Positions 10,117 through 23,874 of a DNA stretch of 64,000 bases are shown in pieces. Both the position numbers and the translations under genes were made by a program. Source of the stretch: Tubulanus polymorphus (lineage: Eukaryota > Nemertea > Palaeonemertea > Tubulaniformes > Tubulanidae). Every line of letters begins with the position of its first letter. The first letter of the stretch is position 1. The notes under the pieces were generated by a model, which saw nothing but the letters and a program-made list of their open reading frames with translations, made no database searches and was not told where the DNA came from. Where the stretch lies: contig NC_134031.1 of assembly GCF_964204645.1 (NCBI RefSeq), positions 20,147,307 through 20,211,306 of the forward strand. Direction: 5' to 3'.

Positions 10117-12435
10117 TTTATCAGAATGTTCACGGAGTTAATGGGAAGTCGCGTTTACGATCGGTCCGGTATCTAAAAACGCCTGGAACTTTATCTAGCG
10201 AGGGTCGTGTTGGAATGAACATCGAATTATTGAAATATATCAGACTGGGGTCTATAACCTATCTATAACCACGACAGTGCGATAGTGCTTTCATGTCTGA
10301 AAGAATGCTTGAAAATCAAGATGGCAATGTAGTATTTAACTACATTGAAAGGTCTGACTAGCTTTTGATTTGCATCCTTTTTTCTTTTATTACCAGCTGT
10401 GTGGGTTACGTTTGACATCCATAAGATGAAATCCATTCGATTTTCAAATACGACAAAGTCCGTTATAAAGACATCATGTTCAATGCCACTGCTCATTAAA
10501 TGTCAACTTTTTCAGACAACAAATTTGCACAATCTACGTAACTCGAATTCAATGAAATCATTCTCTATAACGCTGTCAAATTTGTTATAACATATTTTTC
10601 TTTGGTCACAATAATTTACTCTATTCAACCAGAGTGTCAAATTACAACTCTGAACTGAATCCCGATCGCTATGCCTGGTGAATTATGCTATTGTATTAAG
10701 GACACTATTCGGAATCCCACCGGTGTCCTCGCAGAACATTTCAATTTAAAAGCTTCACAGAAATCAAGCAAGTAGTTTTGAACAAATGGTACAATTCCCA
10801 CGAAACAATAAACACCAGTTGACCTACGCGGCCATATTTCAGTAGCTTTTGATATCTGATAAAACATCTCAGATTTCAACTGAACCAATTTAAGAACAGT
10901 TAACTGTACAACTTTAAAAGGGATTTCAGACATTTTGTTCAAATTAAAGGAGTTCCAAGCAGCTTTAAAAGCAGTTTTTAAGGAATCAAAGAGTCGTGCT
11001 GGGTTCCCTATCGTCGATCTCGTCACTGAGTGGAAGCTCCCGAAAACACCAACAACCGGAATCCGCTTTGTTTCGAGATAACCATAACAAACCGAACCAC
11101 TTTCAATTATCACATGAACTCCTTTTATTTAGTAAATTCAACAGCTCGTCATCAAAATATCAATTATGAATCATTACAAATGATCGCAACAAAATTCAGG
11201 GATGAAACAAACCACAATATATTCATACTTGAACCGGATTGAATTAAAATTTACAAATTTCTGTCATAATCAATAAGTCAAATTACACGGTATTCTTGAA
11301 TACCAAAATATCAATAATATCAAAAGAAAATCTAACAATAACTCAGGCAGTACAGTAGATTCCGCTCAAATCGAATCTGGCCAACTTTCATTAAACTGTT
11401 TAACACAGATATTTCATTGGAAATATCTTGCCGACCCCATACAAGAACTCCTACAAATTTTTCGCAATCTTAAATAGATTCGACTTTGAGCGGTGTTGTA
11501 GCACCAAAATATCGGTTATTCATGGTTTTGAAACTATTTTCATCGCAGTGAAATGCACCTTTTTAAGACCATATTCGTAAATACGTGGAAATAACTACAA
11601 TTACAACGAATTTAACACAAAATATCAATCAACTCATTCATGGAAAACAACAAGATTCTAGTCTTTTAGAAGGACGTTCATTCTGTATTAAATTGATCTC
11701 TCATAAAAAATCTTCCACCATTATTCTTTTATAAACACACATTGTACAGGCGCGGATCCAGGAGAGTGCTTTAGGCGCTAGAGCACCCCCACCCCTTTGA
11801 AAGATTTCCTTTGCATTATTTATTTTCCTTTCAAAGTACAAAGTACATTTACGTGCGAGAGATGATCAAGCAGTGCTTAAAAACGCTCAGAATGCATGAA
11901 AATGAGACGAATTCTGAAGAATTTTCTTGGGGATGAATAGCAAAGAGCACCCCCAACTTTGAAAATCTTGGATCCGTTCCTGTTCCCTGTTGTACGCAAC
12001 CATTTTATATATATATATTCCCATCTAATATCATCCTACAGCGGAACCTAATAACAATATATCATTCAAATATCAATACCGGGTACAGAGGTCGTATTCA
12101 ATGACATCATTTCAATAACTGGTGATGGTTTTGCTCGTGATGAATACAACAAATATTTGAAAGAAAAAGTAAACGGAGGAAGAAATATTTTAAATCCAGC
12201 GTTACAAATCATATTTGATTTGTTTTGCTGCGAATGGAAGTCACAGCTTTTGCAGGTTTTTAAAGAGTTTTTTTTAAATATTAATACCGAATCAATTTAA
12301 ATGGCATTGAAAAAAAGTTAGGAGTAAGGTAGGTAGGACCAGCACAAGCGATTGAATCGTTTTTTTAATACCACCGGTCATATAGCTCTGTTGTCAGCTG
12401 AATGATTTCCGATTGAAGTTTATTCATCTCGTCGA
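10117..12435. other. intergenic between GPCR start and GMPS 3' end
   Basis: Holds the GPCR promoter side and the GMPS 3' UTR. A MITE-like element occupies 11747-11989. The short open frames here lack splice context or recognisable composition. No gene supported. Confidence 0.5.
11747..11989. mobile_element. MITE-like element with CAGG...GGATCC termini
   Basis: The left end (CAGGCGCGGATCCAGG) and the reverse complement of the right end share GGATCC and a CAGG terminus; both subterminal regions carry GAGCACCCCC-like motifs. A candidate 5-bp direct repeat TTGTA flanks it (11742-11746 and 11990-11994). Non-coding; superfamily not assigned. Confidence 0.55.
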
Positions 12436-15400
12436 TCATTCCCATTCGGTCGTTCCGGGAGGTTTCGCCGTTAAGTCGTACATCACCCGCGATATTCCCG
12501 GCACAGTCAGTATCTGCGACACCATTTGCTCAATGACCTGCAAGTCAAACCGATGAATTATGATTTTTCGATTAAAAAGGCACGTTTTTGAAATACGAGG
12601 ACATTTGTGTCAGTCCTATGATCTACAATGACAAAGCGCCAAATAAGACTTAGTCAATGGAATACTGATAAGCTCAGACATAATTGCTGTGGTCTGATAA
12701 ATATTATATACACATGTACCGGTAGATTTAATGGACTTGTTTTGATAAATGTTATATAGCTTTATTGGACTTGTTTTAAAAACAGGAATTTGTAAAATGC
12801 GGTGAAGACGCACTAAAGTGGTCTGCCCATTATTCAACATTCTGGGGTGAAATTTCTAAAAGTTTTCAAATTATCTCCAGCGTTTTCGGGTATTAATGAA
12901 TCAGCAAAGAAATGGGTAAGATTTTTTTTCTACTGACCTGTACAGGCACGTGTTTACCGGGAGTAGCAGGAATACCGGTCATGAAATCGGCCGTAATGAA
13001 CGTGCGTAGCACAACAGATCGCTGGCAGGAAGGCAGACGTAGAATAGGATCGCGATCGAAATGTATCGGCACTAACACTACAGGCATCTGACTGATATTC
13101 GATGAAAAACCTAAATAACATCCGACATAAAGCGATTTTAAATTAGCATTCTCAAAACCCTTATTCGATATCTTTATTTAGATGAAATGATGCGACTAAC
13201 CTGAATCGTGCAAAACTTTATTTGCGAGGCAATCGGCTTGTCGTAGCACGCTGAGTACACCCTGTGAGAGGTAGGTCGGAGTTACATCCTGTACCTGATC
13301 ATTTATCATCGGCCCAAATACATATACAACCCTAAACAACAACAACAAACTAATGAAATAAAAGTTTCAAATATTTCTTAACTCCGTGTCAGTAATACCT
13401 AAGTTGTACCATTTCAAGTGATTCTCAAATGGACACCGTGGACCTGAACCCCTAATTAACTCCGATCCTTGGCTCAAATAGAGATAGGAATTGGCTTGCA
13501 ACCACACAACCAAAAGGATCGTTTCTTTCCATCACTTCTCTTATGAAGTACGGTAGGCACTATTACCCCAAGGGTTGAGTTGGCATCTACCGGGTACAAG
13601 ACTGTAATAGCGACATGTCCAAAAAGCTCAAACACGACCCATGTAAAAAACACTGCAATACCCAATAACGTCAACATAGTTTCCTAATAAGAAATAGTCT
13701 CACTCTTACCGGTTTATATTGTGACAAACTTTCGGTATAATTTTCGCCAAAATCATGAGATCGTTCCAGTCTGGTTGACCATCTTGAGACAGAGCTGCCA
13801 CATAGCTGTAGGATCTGTGATCACCCTGAAAAATAATGACAATAATGAATGAATTTACGACTTAATAACCGTAATCGGGAAATAATTTCATTGTAATCAG
13901 AGTTTATCTTACCTGTACGCCGACCGTTCTAATGGGTAATAGAATACCGCTTAATTTGTGCGTTTTAGAAATTCTTAACAGCGAATCTTTACAGTTCGTT
14001 GACAGGGCAGCGTTGAGACGATTCAGCAGTGAATGGGGCTACAAAATATAGATCATCAAAACCCTAATTCTTCTCACACATGCGTTAACGACTGCTCAAA
14101 AGAGATCAAAAGGTTTACCCTTTCAACGGCGACATGGTAGTCGCACATTATTTTCAGTAAGATATTCGTTTCGGCGAAATCCTTCTCGCTAAATGCTTCT
14201 TCGGCGCATATCACACGAATAGCCAGTCCGGGACCTGAAAATTAGCTTCACTTCAATGACACGAATCTATTACAAAGTTCCATAGTCAGCAGGACTTAGA
14301 CTAAGATCAGTCAGGAGCGTCAAAAATTACTTATTTTCGTGTACTGAAAGAACTGAATGATTATGCGCACCTGGAAATGGATGTCGATGAACGAGTTCCG
14401 ATGGAAGACCTAAATCTTTCCCAATTTGTCGTACTTCATCTTTATGGAAGTCTTTCAGTGGTTCGACGACGCGACCTTGCTGTCGTAGAGCGCGAACCAA
14501 CTCGGTATCGTTATGATGGGTTTTTATTGCATCTGCTTTATTACTCGCTAAATTTGAAGCGCTTTCGATCAAGTCGGGTCGAAGGGTGCCTGAAAGATTT
14601 ACCGAAGATTATGAAATCACTTTTCCGTACGTTTAATCACGAGCAAAATCTCTAAAATGGAAATGAATGTAACAAGTGAATAAAGAATAAGTAAGAAATC
14701 CTAGTGTTACACACCTTGTCCTAAATATACATCTTCTGGTTTTAGATTAAGTTCTTCCACAACTTCATTTGCAACCTGTTTATTGACAGAGTGCATCATT
14801 ACGGTAACCTACACTACACTTTTATCAGCAGAACCGATACAAATTGAGTGATTTGAGAGATAGAGCGCGCCGCCAGATCAGTTAATTCTGGATATTAGGG
14901 AATTTAAAGGAGAAAATTTCATATTTCGTAGAAGCGTCTGCATCACCTTCATATCCTATTTAAAAATCTGTGTCCAAACTGTACTACTGATTTAGGCATA
15001 GTCTACTGTACAATTGCCTATCAAAATTGAAGGGGTTTTAGAGAAGTTTCGGGCATTTTGTCTAAAGGAGTTTCAAGTCACCCTAGAAGCATTTTTTCAA
15101 GGAATCAAGTAGTTGTAGGAAGCCTGTATTTAGTGCGACATGTTACACTATATAATTGATACGTACTGTCATGAATGTATCTCCTATAATTCTTCTTTTC
15201 TCCTCCGGATCGACAGTTTGATTCAACATTTTAGTTTTGCGTTTTCGAGGCGTCAAATCGTTCGGACTAATCGCCATAGTCGTCGTAGCTGTGTAGAATG
15301 TATGAGCTGCCTTAATCACTGAAATCAGATCAACAAATCCGTGGGAACACTGGGTTTCTACTGATAACAGGAATTTCAGATTCAGATGTTACTCACCTCT

Positions 15401-17409
15401 CACTTGTAAACCGAGACGACTCAACGACTGTTCAACGTTTTGACTTTCGTCTTTTCTCATGAAGCCGTTGTCGATGTGAATAGCGATGATTTGATCGGGT
15501 TTTAAAGATTTATGAAGTAAAGCGGCACACACCGTTGAATCAACACCACCACTCAGCAGCAACTAAAACACACTGCTGTATTTAATACACTGATACACTA
15601 AAATTGCCCCAGCTTTGAGGAAGCTTTCTTTTTTTAGAGACTAAAATGAATGTTTTGTATTCAGTGTTATGCTATTATTTTCAGATGAGTAGATATGTTG
15701 CTGGGAATTTGTAAAAGATGCTTAATTCATTCACAGGCCGAAAAGCCTAATTGCTATGGGAATCATTCAATATATAGGCAATCAATGAAAAATATCTTCA
15801 GCATTAAAATTTAATACTTTTAAAATACAAATACATAAAGGGTGACTACACTGCTACCTTATAACCCGATAGACAAGACAAATATTTTTTCAGTTACAGT
15901 TAATGATATGAGACAGATATTTACCAAAACTTTGTGATCGCCAACAGTTTCTCGTATGTACTGTATACAAGACGCTTCGCGACTTTGTATCGTGTAGTTA
16001 CCGTGACAACCAACGACGTTGAACAAAAAGTTTTTGATCATATCGCATCCGTTTTCAGTGAGATCGACTTCGGGATGAAACTGTACGCCGAATAGTCGTG
16101 ATTTCTCATTCGCGATACCTACAGCAAAAAAAACATCACAGAAATCACAATTTAACCGACATTTTATTAACATATTTTCTATGAATAGCCATTAGTGGAT
16201 TATCAAAAACAATGACCTAAAATAAAACCAATGATAAGGCAAGCAAACCCAAGTGATGATGGGGTCTTGAGGGCAATCATGATGGTCATACCGTTTTCAT
16301 AAACATTTGTGAAGTTTTTCTAAGTTTATACATGAAATGAACCAAAATTTGAAGTCATAATAAATAATTTTACTTTTTTCTATGTCCACTTTCAACAAAC
16401 AATTCACTGAATTTTGAGAGGAGTGAATTTCGGAACTAAACTTTTTCTTTAAATCATTATTTAGATATGAAACTGGATTGACGTTTTGATAGCTCTTTTA
16501 CCTGCGATAATATCACCGGAATAGGCAACAGGATTGAGACCTTCACCGACAATACAGATACTGTCTCCATGCGTCAATAGAACCTCTTGTTCAGCCTTCA
16601 ATCCACTGAACAGCGAACATTTGTTGTCAACTTTAATCGTAAATTGTCCATCTTCCCGCGTGTTCTTCTTCTCAATAGTCCCTTTAAACTCTTTATTCAA
16701 CATCTGAAATGGAAACAAAGTTCCTTACGAAATATCTACCAATATTTCACAGTTTGAAATGGATAATAATTGGGCTCAATCGATACATCAGTAGATATAA
16801 TATCTCTCTAGGAGACTCAGTCCAACCCGGATGAACATTCTAAAATAACTTTTCAAACTCACCTGCATTCCATAGCATATACCTAGAACCGGTAAACCAC
16901 ATTTAAACAGTGCAGGATCGTAAACAGGTGCATCTTCGGCATATACAGAGTTCGGCCCACCGGAAATAATAATTGCTCTAAAATGAAATGACGTTTTGAA
17001 TTATGCCTTACCACTGGTTTTTTATAGATCAAGGGTCAGGTTTCAAAAAAAATGTTCAACTCTTAAATTTCGAGTTAATTTTCTTTGACTAAGATTAAAA
17101 TCAAGGCCACATCACTCACACCCATTACTTACTTATATCCATTCTCCTTCAGCACAATAGCAGTTGTATCGAGAGGAAGAATGTCGGTATCAACCTTTAA
17201 TTCCCGAACTTTACGATCGATTACCTACAGAGAGAGAACACAACAAATAAACAGCAATAACAAAGCTTTCAAATATCAAGTCTGAATCGTCAGAAAGCCC
17301 TAATAATGTGAATTTTACTTAAAGACTGTTTTCATACCTTCCCATATTGTGCTCCTGCATCTAAAATAGCTATTTTCTCATGGTTTCCGAGGCCATTTGT
17401 GTATTCCAT
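12436..17409 (-). CDS. GMPS: GMP synthase (glutamine-hydrolysing), complete
   Basis: Makes GMP from XMP, ATP and glutamine in de novo purine synthesis (cytosolic and nuclear). Fifteen exons with continuous phase: 17338-17409, 17133-17224, 16863-16977, 16502-16703, 15925-16118, 15397-15562, 15167-15318, 14715-14775, 14371-14589, 14119-14234, 13913-14038, 13710-13825, 13201-13331, 12938-13110 and 12436-12537; 2037 nt, 678 aa (the human enzyme is 693). The N-terminal class-I amidotransferase domain starts [10 protein letters not shown], with nucleophile Cys in GICYGMQ and the His/Glu pair in FHPEV. The ATP-pyrophosphatase domain has the P-loop [10 protein letters not shown] and IHIDNGFMR. The dimerisation domain ends PPGTTEWE, the canonical C-terminus. 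The chosen ATG (17407-17409) has G at -3 and G at +4 and follows a likely acceptor at 17436, so a 5' UTR exon probably lies upstream. All key residues are intact. Confidence 0.97.
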
Positions 17410-18869
17410 CACACCAGGGTATACAAAACCCAATCTATAATGAATTAAATTGTTTCATTTAGTCGACAATAATATGAATCATTCGATTCAATCCTCTAGT
17501 AGCTAGGGGTTGTTCAAAGGCCAACGTGCACAGGTTAATTTTCGTCCCAAAGTTTTGGGACAAAGCTTCCTGTATTTCAGCCTTTAAAACACCATCACCA
17601 TACCTCAAACTGACTGTTGCCGATGGAAGAAAATCTGGACATTTGGCATGATAAGAATCCCAATAATTACATATTGTTAAAACTAATCTACTTCAAACAA
17701 GCAACCCAGACAATAAAATGCCAATCAATTGTATACACACCGTTTATCAAACCAGGTTGTCCTCATTACTGAGATGACACAAATATGCAGGTTACTGATA
17801 TAACATGAATCCAAGTGATTCAAGAAATATTCATAAAAGCTTGGTTTTTAACACTCTTCAATATGCATTTGACCTAATATCAAGACTGTCCCCTTATGTA
17901 CGAGCTCGTAACGATTCTACTTTTTAGACAGTCCAATACTCTGTAACAACTTTTAGATTTTTCAGGTTTTTTGAGGGGTCTTAAACATATGAACCCGGAG
18001 TCTAAGGGCTACTCTGCACGTTGGGTTAGGCTACCACGGCAAGATATTGAGTGGTCCGTCTGATGTGAACGGTGGGCGATGCTGTAAAACTAACTAATGT
18101 TACACGCAAGTGACTGAACGTTTGCGGCACAGACTATATTTCGGGAACGGAACTCCTGTAAAACGTTTTCACTTTCGATCAGCGCAACAGATCAGCACGA
18201 CAGCGCAATATACTCGTTCTGTGATGGATAAAGCATCACAAACAATATCATCATGACGTTACCTTAGTAAAATAGCAGTTTATATTGAAGTATTATACAA
18301 AATTCCGAGTCTCACACGCGGGTTAAACAGTGCTGCCACCTTGCGCACGTACCTACAACTTTTACTAATTTATACTGGATTTATTTTAACAAGACGGCGG
18401 AATTAATTTTGTAATTAACTCTGAACATAATCAGGAAGAATTAGAATTTATGTAGATCTTTTAAATCAAATAGATTTTATATTCTATGATATAGCTACGG
18501 TAACTAATGTAAACAACAAACCCGGAAGTCAGTGTGCCGTCAAGTTGGAAAGTTGATGTTTTGATCGATTTACAAATTACCTACTGTCCACGGAGGAGAA
18601 GCGAACGGATTGAACGGTAAATTGAAAACACTTTCGGTATCCCTGCATTTCTGATTGCAAAATTAGTTTAATATCAGTTCTTTCAACTTCTTTCATCCAT
18701 CCAATACCGGTAAGCCTATATCGTGGACGTGGTAGACCCTAATGTTGGTAGGCCTAGGCACTGGCCTACCTCTCTTAAGATTCAAGATAGAGTGATCAGC
18801 ATTTTTGGTAAGGTTATTTGAACCCGAGCGTATAATCAATCGTGTTATTTTGTATTTGCAGATAACAAA
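17410..18869. promoter_or_regulatory. head-to-head intergenic region between GMPS and the gene at 18870
   Basis: About 1.4 kb separates two divergently oriented start codons, so promoters of both genes should lie here. A candidate non-coding first exon of the right-hand gene ends at about 18613 (GAACG|GTAAAT), with an acceptor at 18860-18862 just before its ATG. No TATA box is evident. The inference rests on arrangement only. Confidence 0.35.
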
Positions 18870-20259
18870 ATGGATCAAACGCAGACAGTAGATTATTTGA
18901 CCAAACGTCCCAGGACTCCTAACACTAGATATACTGAACTCACACATGAACAGTTGTGCAATATCAAAAATGTAAAAAATCTGCTAATGAAAAAATTCAG
19001 GTACCAGCATCGATATCACTTTCTATTCTCCATGATCTTCATTTCAGGATCCGCATCCATTTTTCCATTGTTCGAAGCCAGACGGACCTCCAATCTACGG
19101 AGATGGAAGGGAAGGCGGACGTTTTTATAACGACCGGTACGCGATGGGGATCGCGAGTGAACACAACGTCCGAGGGCCGTCTCTTTCACAGCCGTTCATG
19201 TACATAACCGAGAAACATATCCGCGATCCTCCCGCAGAGCATAACTCATCCAGACTAGGAGCTGCATCTACGTGGGGACCTGGAAAAGCTGGCGAGTGTC
19301 CAGTTATCTTCAACCTCGTCATTATTTACAAGAACTCTGAGATTAGAATAAAATAATCTTTTATTTTCTGATATTTTCAGGTGAAAGAACAATGCGACAT
19401 TTCATAGCGGAAGATAAAAACGACTACGGTATGATAGATTGTTTACGAAGACATCCGACAAATCAACCCGGCAATATCATATTCAAATATGGCAGGCCTC
19501 ATCACGGCTATTATGCCCAGAAAAATCCATGTTAGTATTCATAACCACCAAATCAAACACGGCTGAAACACTACTTCAATTTCAGATCAGTTTCTAAATG
19601 ATCGGATATTTTCACATCGGTATAAGCCCATCCGATTATAAAAGCTTACCACCAACAAATACGACTGATCTCAACTTTAACCCGAGGGTTAACTCAATTG
19701 AAAATGAGTTAGTCCCAGGGCTAAAGTTAATTCTAATCTATAAAACTGAGCTCTGGGTTTTACAATTCAGACCACTGCATTAAAGGAACAGTTCATTTAA
19801 AAAGCCACAATTCCATTCAATTTCTACTCGACAGCTATGACTACATGGTTTGACTCGTCATGCCCGATGAATGAAGCTTCCATTATGGTCGTTCCTGAAT
19901 CGAAAACGGTTGACATGTATAAAGCAATATCGGAATACGAACAAGCCAAGTGTACACAAAGCCCTGGAGCCGAGTGGCCCGGATTCACTGAATATACCGA
20001 TCGATATCTGCTACATTCAAAAACAGAATCTGCATTAACTGGGTTAGTTTTTCCATTCTCTATTCCTCCTCACAAACTTTAGTCACATTATTTACTATCA
20101 TGACGCCCGAGATATTAATATCGTTGTAGGCTTGAAACTAAGGAACAATACGAAGAAAATTCATCCTCAAAGACAGGGACGCCGTTGCAGGAGAAAACTG
20201 TACGGATAGAGACTCCAGCTGATTACCAGCAATCAGAACCAATAGCTGTCTGTAATTAA
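18870..20259 (+). CDS. unrecognised small protein gene, five exons
   Basis: I do not recognise the product. Exons: 18870-19000 (MDQTQTVDYLTKRPRTPN...), 19048-19291, 19381-19530, 19835-20042 and 20130-20259 (TAA). The central exons encode DGREGGRFYNDRYAMGI, PFMYITEKHI, FKYGRPHHGYYAQKNP and MTTWFDSSCPMNE, rich in Gly, Tyr, Pro and aromatic residues; no signal peptide or membrane helix. Exons 2-5 join in phase only if exon 2 uses a GC donor (19292-19293, GCGAGT). Exon 1 as written is one base out of phase with exon 2; the frame that fits exon 2 is the one beginning near 18954, so either an A-run lost a base or the first junction is different. The first intron would be only 47 nt. AATAAA at 20789-20794. 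Protein about 285 aa. Confidence 0.6.
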
Positions 20260-20939
20260 AACTTTTGTAGATATCTAAAACAGCTTAAACCTATAGTCTG
20301 TCTGTCCGTCCGTCCGTGCATTGATTGACTGTGATTAATTATGTTTATAGAACGTTTGTTTTCAAGACGAGCACAAACTCTTGATTGAAGTGGTCTAAAA
20401 TAGTGACGGTTTTGGATGATAATATATTGCTAAAACAATCAAACGAATGCTTGTGCTTTTCTAATTAAGAGTCTCTACTGAGGCAATCATCTTACTAATA
20501 GTGGGCGCAATAGATTTTCAGGAATATCTATTTGAGCGTACTGGTAATTTAGTGAAACCTGCTTAATGTATTATTTACTGTTCACATTATCTGAAGAAGG
20601 GAAGGGTTCAACTCGTAATCTGTTATTAAATAACTGAGCTAAAAAATTCTGATTTTAACAGTTTTGAAAAAAGAAACATAATCTTTTGCTAATGTATAGT
20701 TTCATGCAGATGTGTGAAAATCAAATCATCATTTCAACATTAAACTAAATCAATTTTTGTATCGTTGTTATTTTTTTATGAACATTTCAATAAAATCATG
20801 TGCAGTAGTTTAAGTGGCTGTTATATTTGTTATCAAACAAAAAGGCTTTAATCGTTCAACGATGAACCAATGAAATAAACGATTAAAAACGTCAAACTAC
20901 ACCACAAATATTTTCAAGATACCGGTAACTCTAATATAA

Positions 20940-23874
20940 TCACGTGTCATTAGCTAGAGCTTGTCTGATATCTTCAACAGCTCGGTCGATGTCCTCAAAT
21001 GACGTATGTCGCCCGACGCTGAGTCTTAACGCTTTGCTTGCTATGTCCTTCGATATGCCTATCGACCACAATATATGCGATGGAATATTTTGAGCGTGGC
21101 AAGCCGCACCAACACTAGCCTGCACTAACTTACACTTCGACAGAATTTCAGCTCCTTAAATACACGAAAATTAAATCAAAGCATTGATGGATTATGAGGA
21201 TTTCTCGCAATAGGACACAGTACAACGAATTGTACAAGATTAGAGGATCTCATTCAAAATAATAGTTTGACATCAATGGTATGAATTGAAACTTCATTAA
21301 CCTGTGAGTCCAGATAGAATAGATACGTTGCAGGTGTTTGGTAGTCTGTCTTTTCCGTTAAAATGAAGGTTTTTTCTGCCAAACATATCCTGTTCAGAAA
21401 TGAGCATCACAAGATTAATAAATGCACGCAGTTTACTTTTCTGCGAGAATTGCTTTTGGATGTACTTACGACTAATTTTTTCTCCAGATAGTTTCTGACT
21501 AGCCTCATGTGACTTGAATAATTTTCGATATTCGCAGTAACTAATTCAGCTGCTTTGCCTAAACCAGCGATCATACCAGTGTTTTCTGTGCTATTAAAAA
21601 ATTGAATTTAGTCTCCAATAGAATTATACCTTGTTTCTACTATTCCGCCTGGTCACTTATGTGAACTGCAATAAAATTTCATATAGTTCATTTCTACAGC
21701 TGCCGAGTCTGTTATGGTTAGTTTGGGCTTACGATACTTCAGCGCGACAGACCTTTCAAATTAGAGTCATTATAAGATTAAGATTATAAGATATTTGTGA
21801 TACGGTCCCTGTTCCTTTTCGTTGCTCTCCGTTCCATTCCTTGAAGTATCATAAGCCGTTAGCTGAACATAATTTTTTTTCTAAAGTTATACCCAGGGTA
21901 GATCGGCAGCCGCCAGGTCAAGTTTTAAGCTCAGATGAGGAACGAAGGTATCAATCTTTTTTAGGTTTATCATTAAACAGTGATGTTATTCGATCTACTG
22001 GGTATAATTTGAACTATTTCTTACCCGGGACGGAAGTTGCGTTCCTGTCCCCCACCGTAAAACATCGGAATCAGCGGAGCAGACGATGTTTCACCGAGAT
22101 CTCGCACGTAAAGCGCTCCGATACGAGGAGCATAAAACTATAAGAAAAAAAAAAAACAATTTCAATGGCAATTTTTTCATCGATCAACAGTGAATTCAAG
22201 TGATCCCGATATTCAATAGATTTACCTTATGCCCGACAATAGTTAGATAATCAACTGCTAAATTGTTAACATCAACTGGTATTTTTCCGATCGCTTGTGC
22301 CGCATCGGTGTGAATGAGTATTTTTTCGAGACCGGCCAGTTTGAGATTTTCGGCAGTTCTTTTCGGAGTGTGAGTTCGAACTTGTTGACTGATTCCAAAA
22401 ATAGGCTGTAAAAGTCAAAGACAGCGGAGGATGTAAAAAATTTGTGAAAATACGAATTTCATAAATTTGTAGAATCGAAACGAATAGCATACGAAACTAT
22501 TATTGCCCCGGGATGAAATGTTTGAAATTTTACTACTCCAAATTATGCGACGACTGCTACGTCAACCTCGGAGAAAATCTATCGATGCCGTGAGATGTGA
22601 ATCAAGCAGAGTTAACTCTACGAACCTGGATGGATCCGATTTCGTTGTTAGCGAGCATCAATGAAATGAGACACGTATTGGGACGTATACAACTGATGAC
22701 ATCGTCGACATCGATCACCCCGCCTCGAGATATCTGAATCGGTACATAACTTAAATCTGAAATACCAAATAGCGAAAAATAAATTGGCACCCACTCATAC
22801 ATACTTAGGCCATATTTGTTACAACATATTCATTTATCTACAGGGGAAACTCTAGAGTAAGAAAAAAAATTTCCCTGACTTTTCCCTGACCTTTAGCTTT
22901 TATACAAAATTCCCCTTACTTTTTTCAAGAAAAATTCCCCTAACTTTTCCCTGATTTCTAACTTTTTCTTTACAAAATTCCTTTTTTTAAAGAAAAAAAT
23001 TCCCAGACTTTTCCCTGATTTCCAGGTATAAAGTGGCACCACGCCATTGAACCTCTTTGATTCCCAAAAAGCACGTGGCATCTTAATCATAGCACAGACC
23101 TCTTACCTATGTCACCTTGATCACGATATTTTTCTAAAACTAATTTCACAGAATCGTGTTCAATATCAGATGAAATCACGTGTGGTTTTAACTTGCTGTT
23201 TCTATGATACGATTTTACAATTGTATGGAACACTAAATTATTAGCCTGAAACAAAACAATAAAACAAGTAACAATTATTTAGACTCAATAGCAGGGGATG
23301 GGGAGGGTGGTTCTTTCATGCTCATACCTCAGTCCCTCCTGATGTGAAAACTATTTCTAAAACAGAAAACATCATAACTTTCATATGAATATTATTTCAT
23401 GATGAATAGTCGTAATTAGTCAAATCGAAGTCATTTACCCGATGCTTTGCCATTAATCATTTCAGCTATTCTATCTCTCGACCAGCTAATTACATCTTTT
23501 GCTTTTTTTCCTACACAGAAGAGCAAAATATTGCGTAATTGATGAATTACCTATTGCCCATTGGTTAAAAACCAATATGAAATTTGATGGTTTAACCTTT
23601 TACTGGTTTGCAGTCGCACAAAAATCTGTTTTGGCATGCCAAAACGGAATTTTTGAGAATTTTGTTTTCTATTCCTCTTTTATTGTAAAAAAGCCAATAA
23701 TGTTATCCATGTACCATGAGTACGGTGGCAATGAAGAAAAATTTGAATTGAATCCGAATTACCTGGTTCATGAGAACTGCTTGGATTTCCCCAAGCATAT
23801 TTCAGTGTTTCGTGAATTTTTTCCAAGACCTCAGGTTCTAGTGGGGTCGTGGCATTGCAGTCCAGATATATCAT
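20940..23874 (-). CDS. SCLY: selenocysteine lyase, complete
   Basis: PLP-dependent class-V aminotransferase-fold enzyme that releases selenium from selenocysteine to give alanine, feeding selenoprotein synthesis. Ten exons with continuous phase: 23763-23874, 23439-23510, 23328-23356, 23107-23245, 22626-22756, 22226-22405, 22025-22137, 21470-21590, 21302-21389 and 20940-21154; 1200 nt, 399 aa (human 445, the difference being mostly the N-terminus). N-terminus [16 protein letters not shown]; cofactor-loop motif [18 protein letters not shown]; the PLP lysine in [32 protein letters not shown] block (here [17 protein letters not shown]); active-site Cys in [11 protein letters not shown]-terminal [11 protein letters not shown]. 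The start ATG at 23872-23874 has A at -3 and an in-frame stop shortly upstream. It converges on the gene ending at 20259. Confidence 0.95.
22855..23030. repeat. intronic TTCCCTGA-rich repeat
   Basis: Several degenerate copies of a TTTTCCCTGA/TTCCCCTAACTT motif lie in an SCLY intron. The reverse-complement version (TCAGGGAAA) recurs at about 57860-58100 in a dynamin intron, so this is a dispersed family. Confidence 0.5.
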
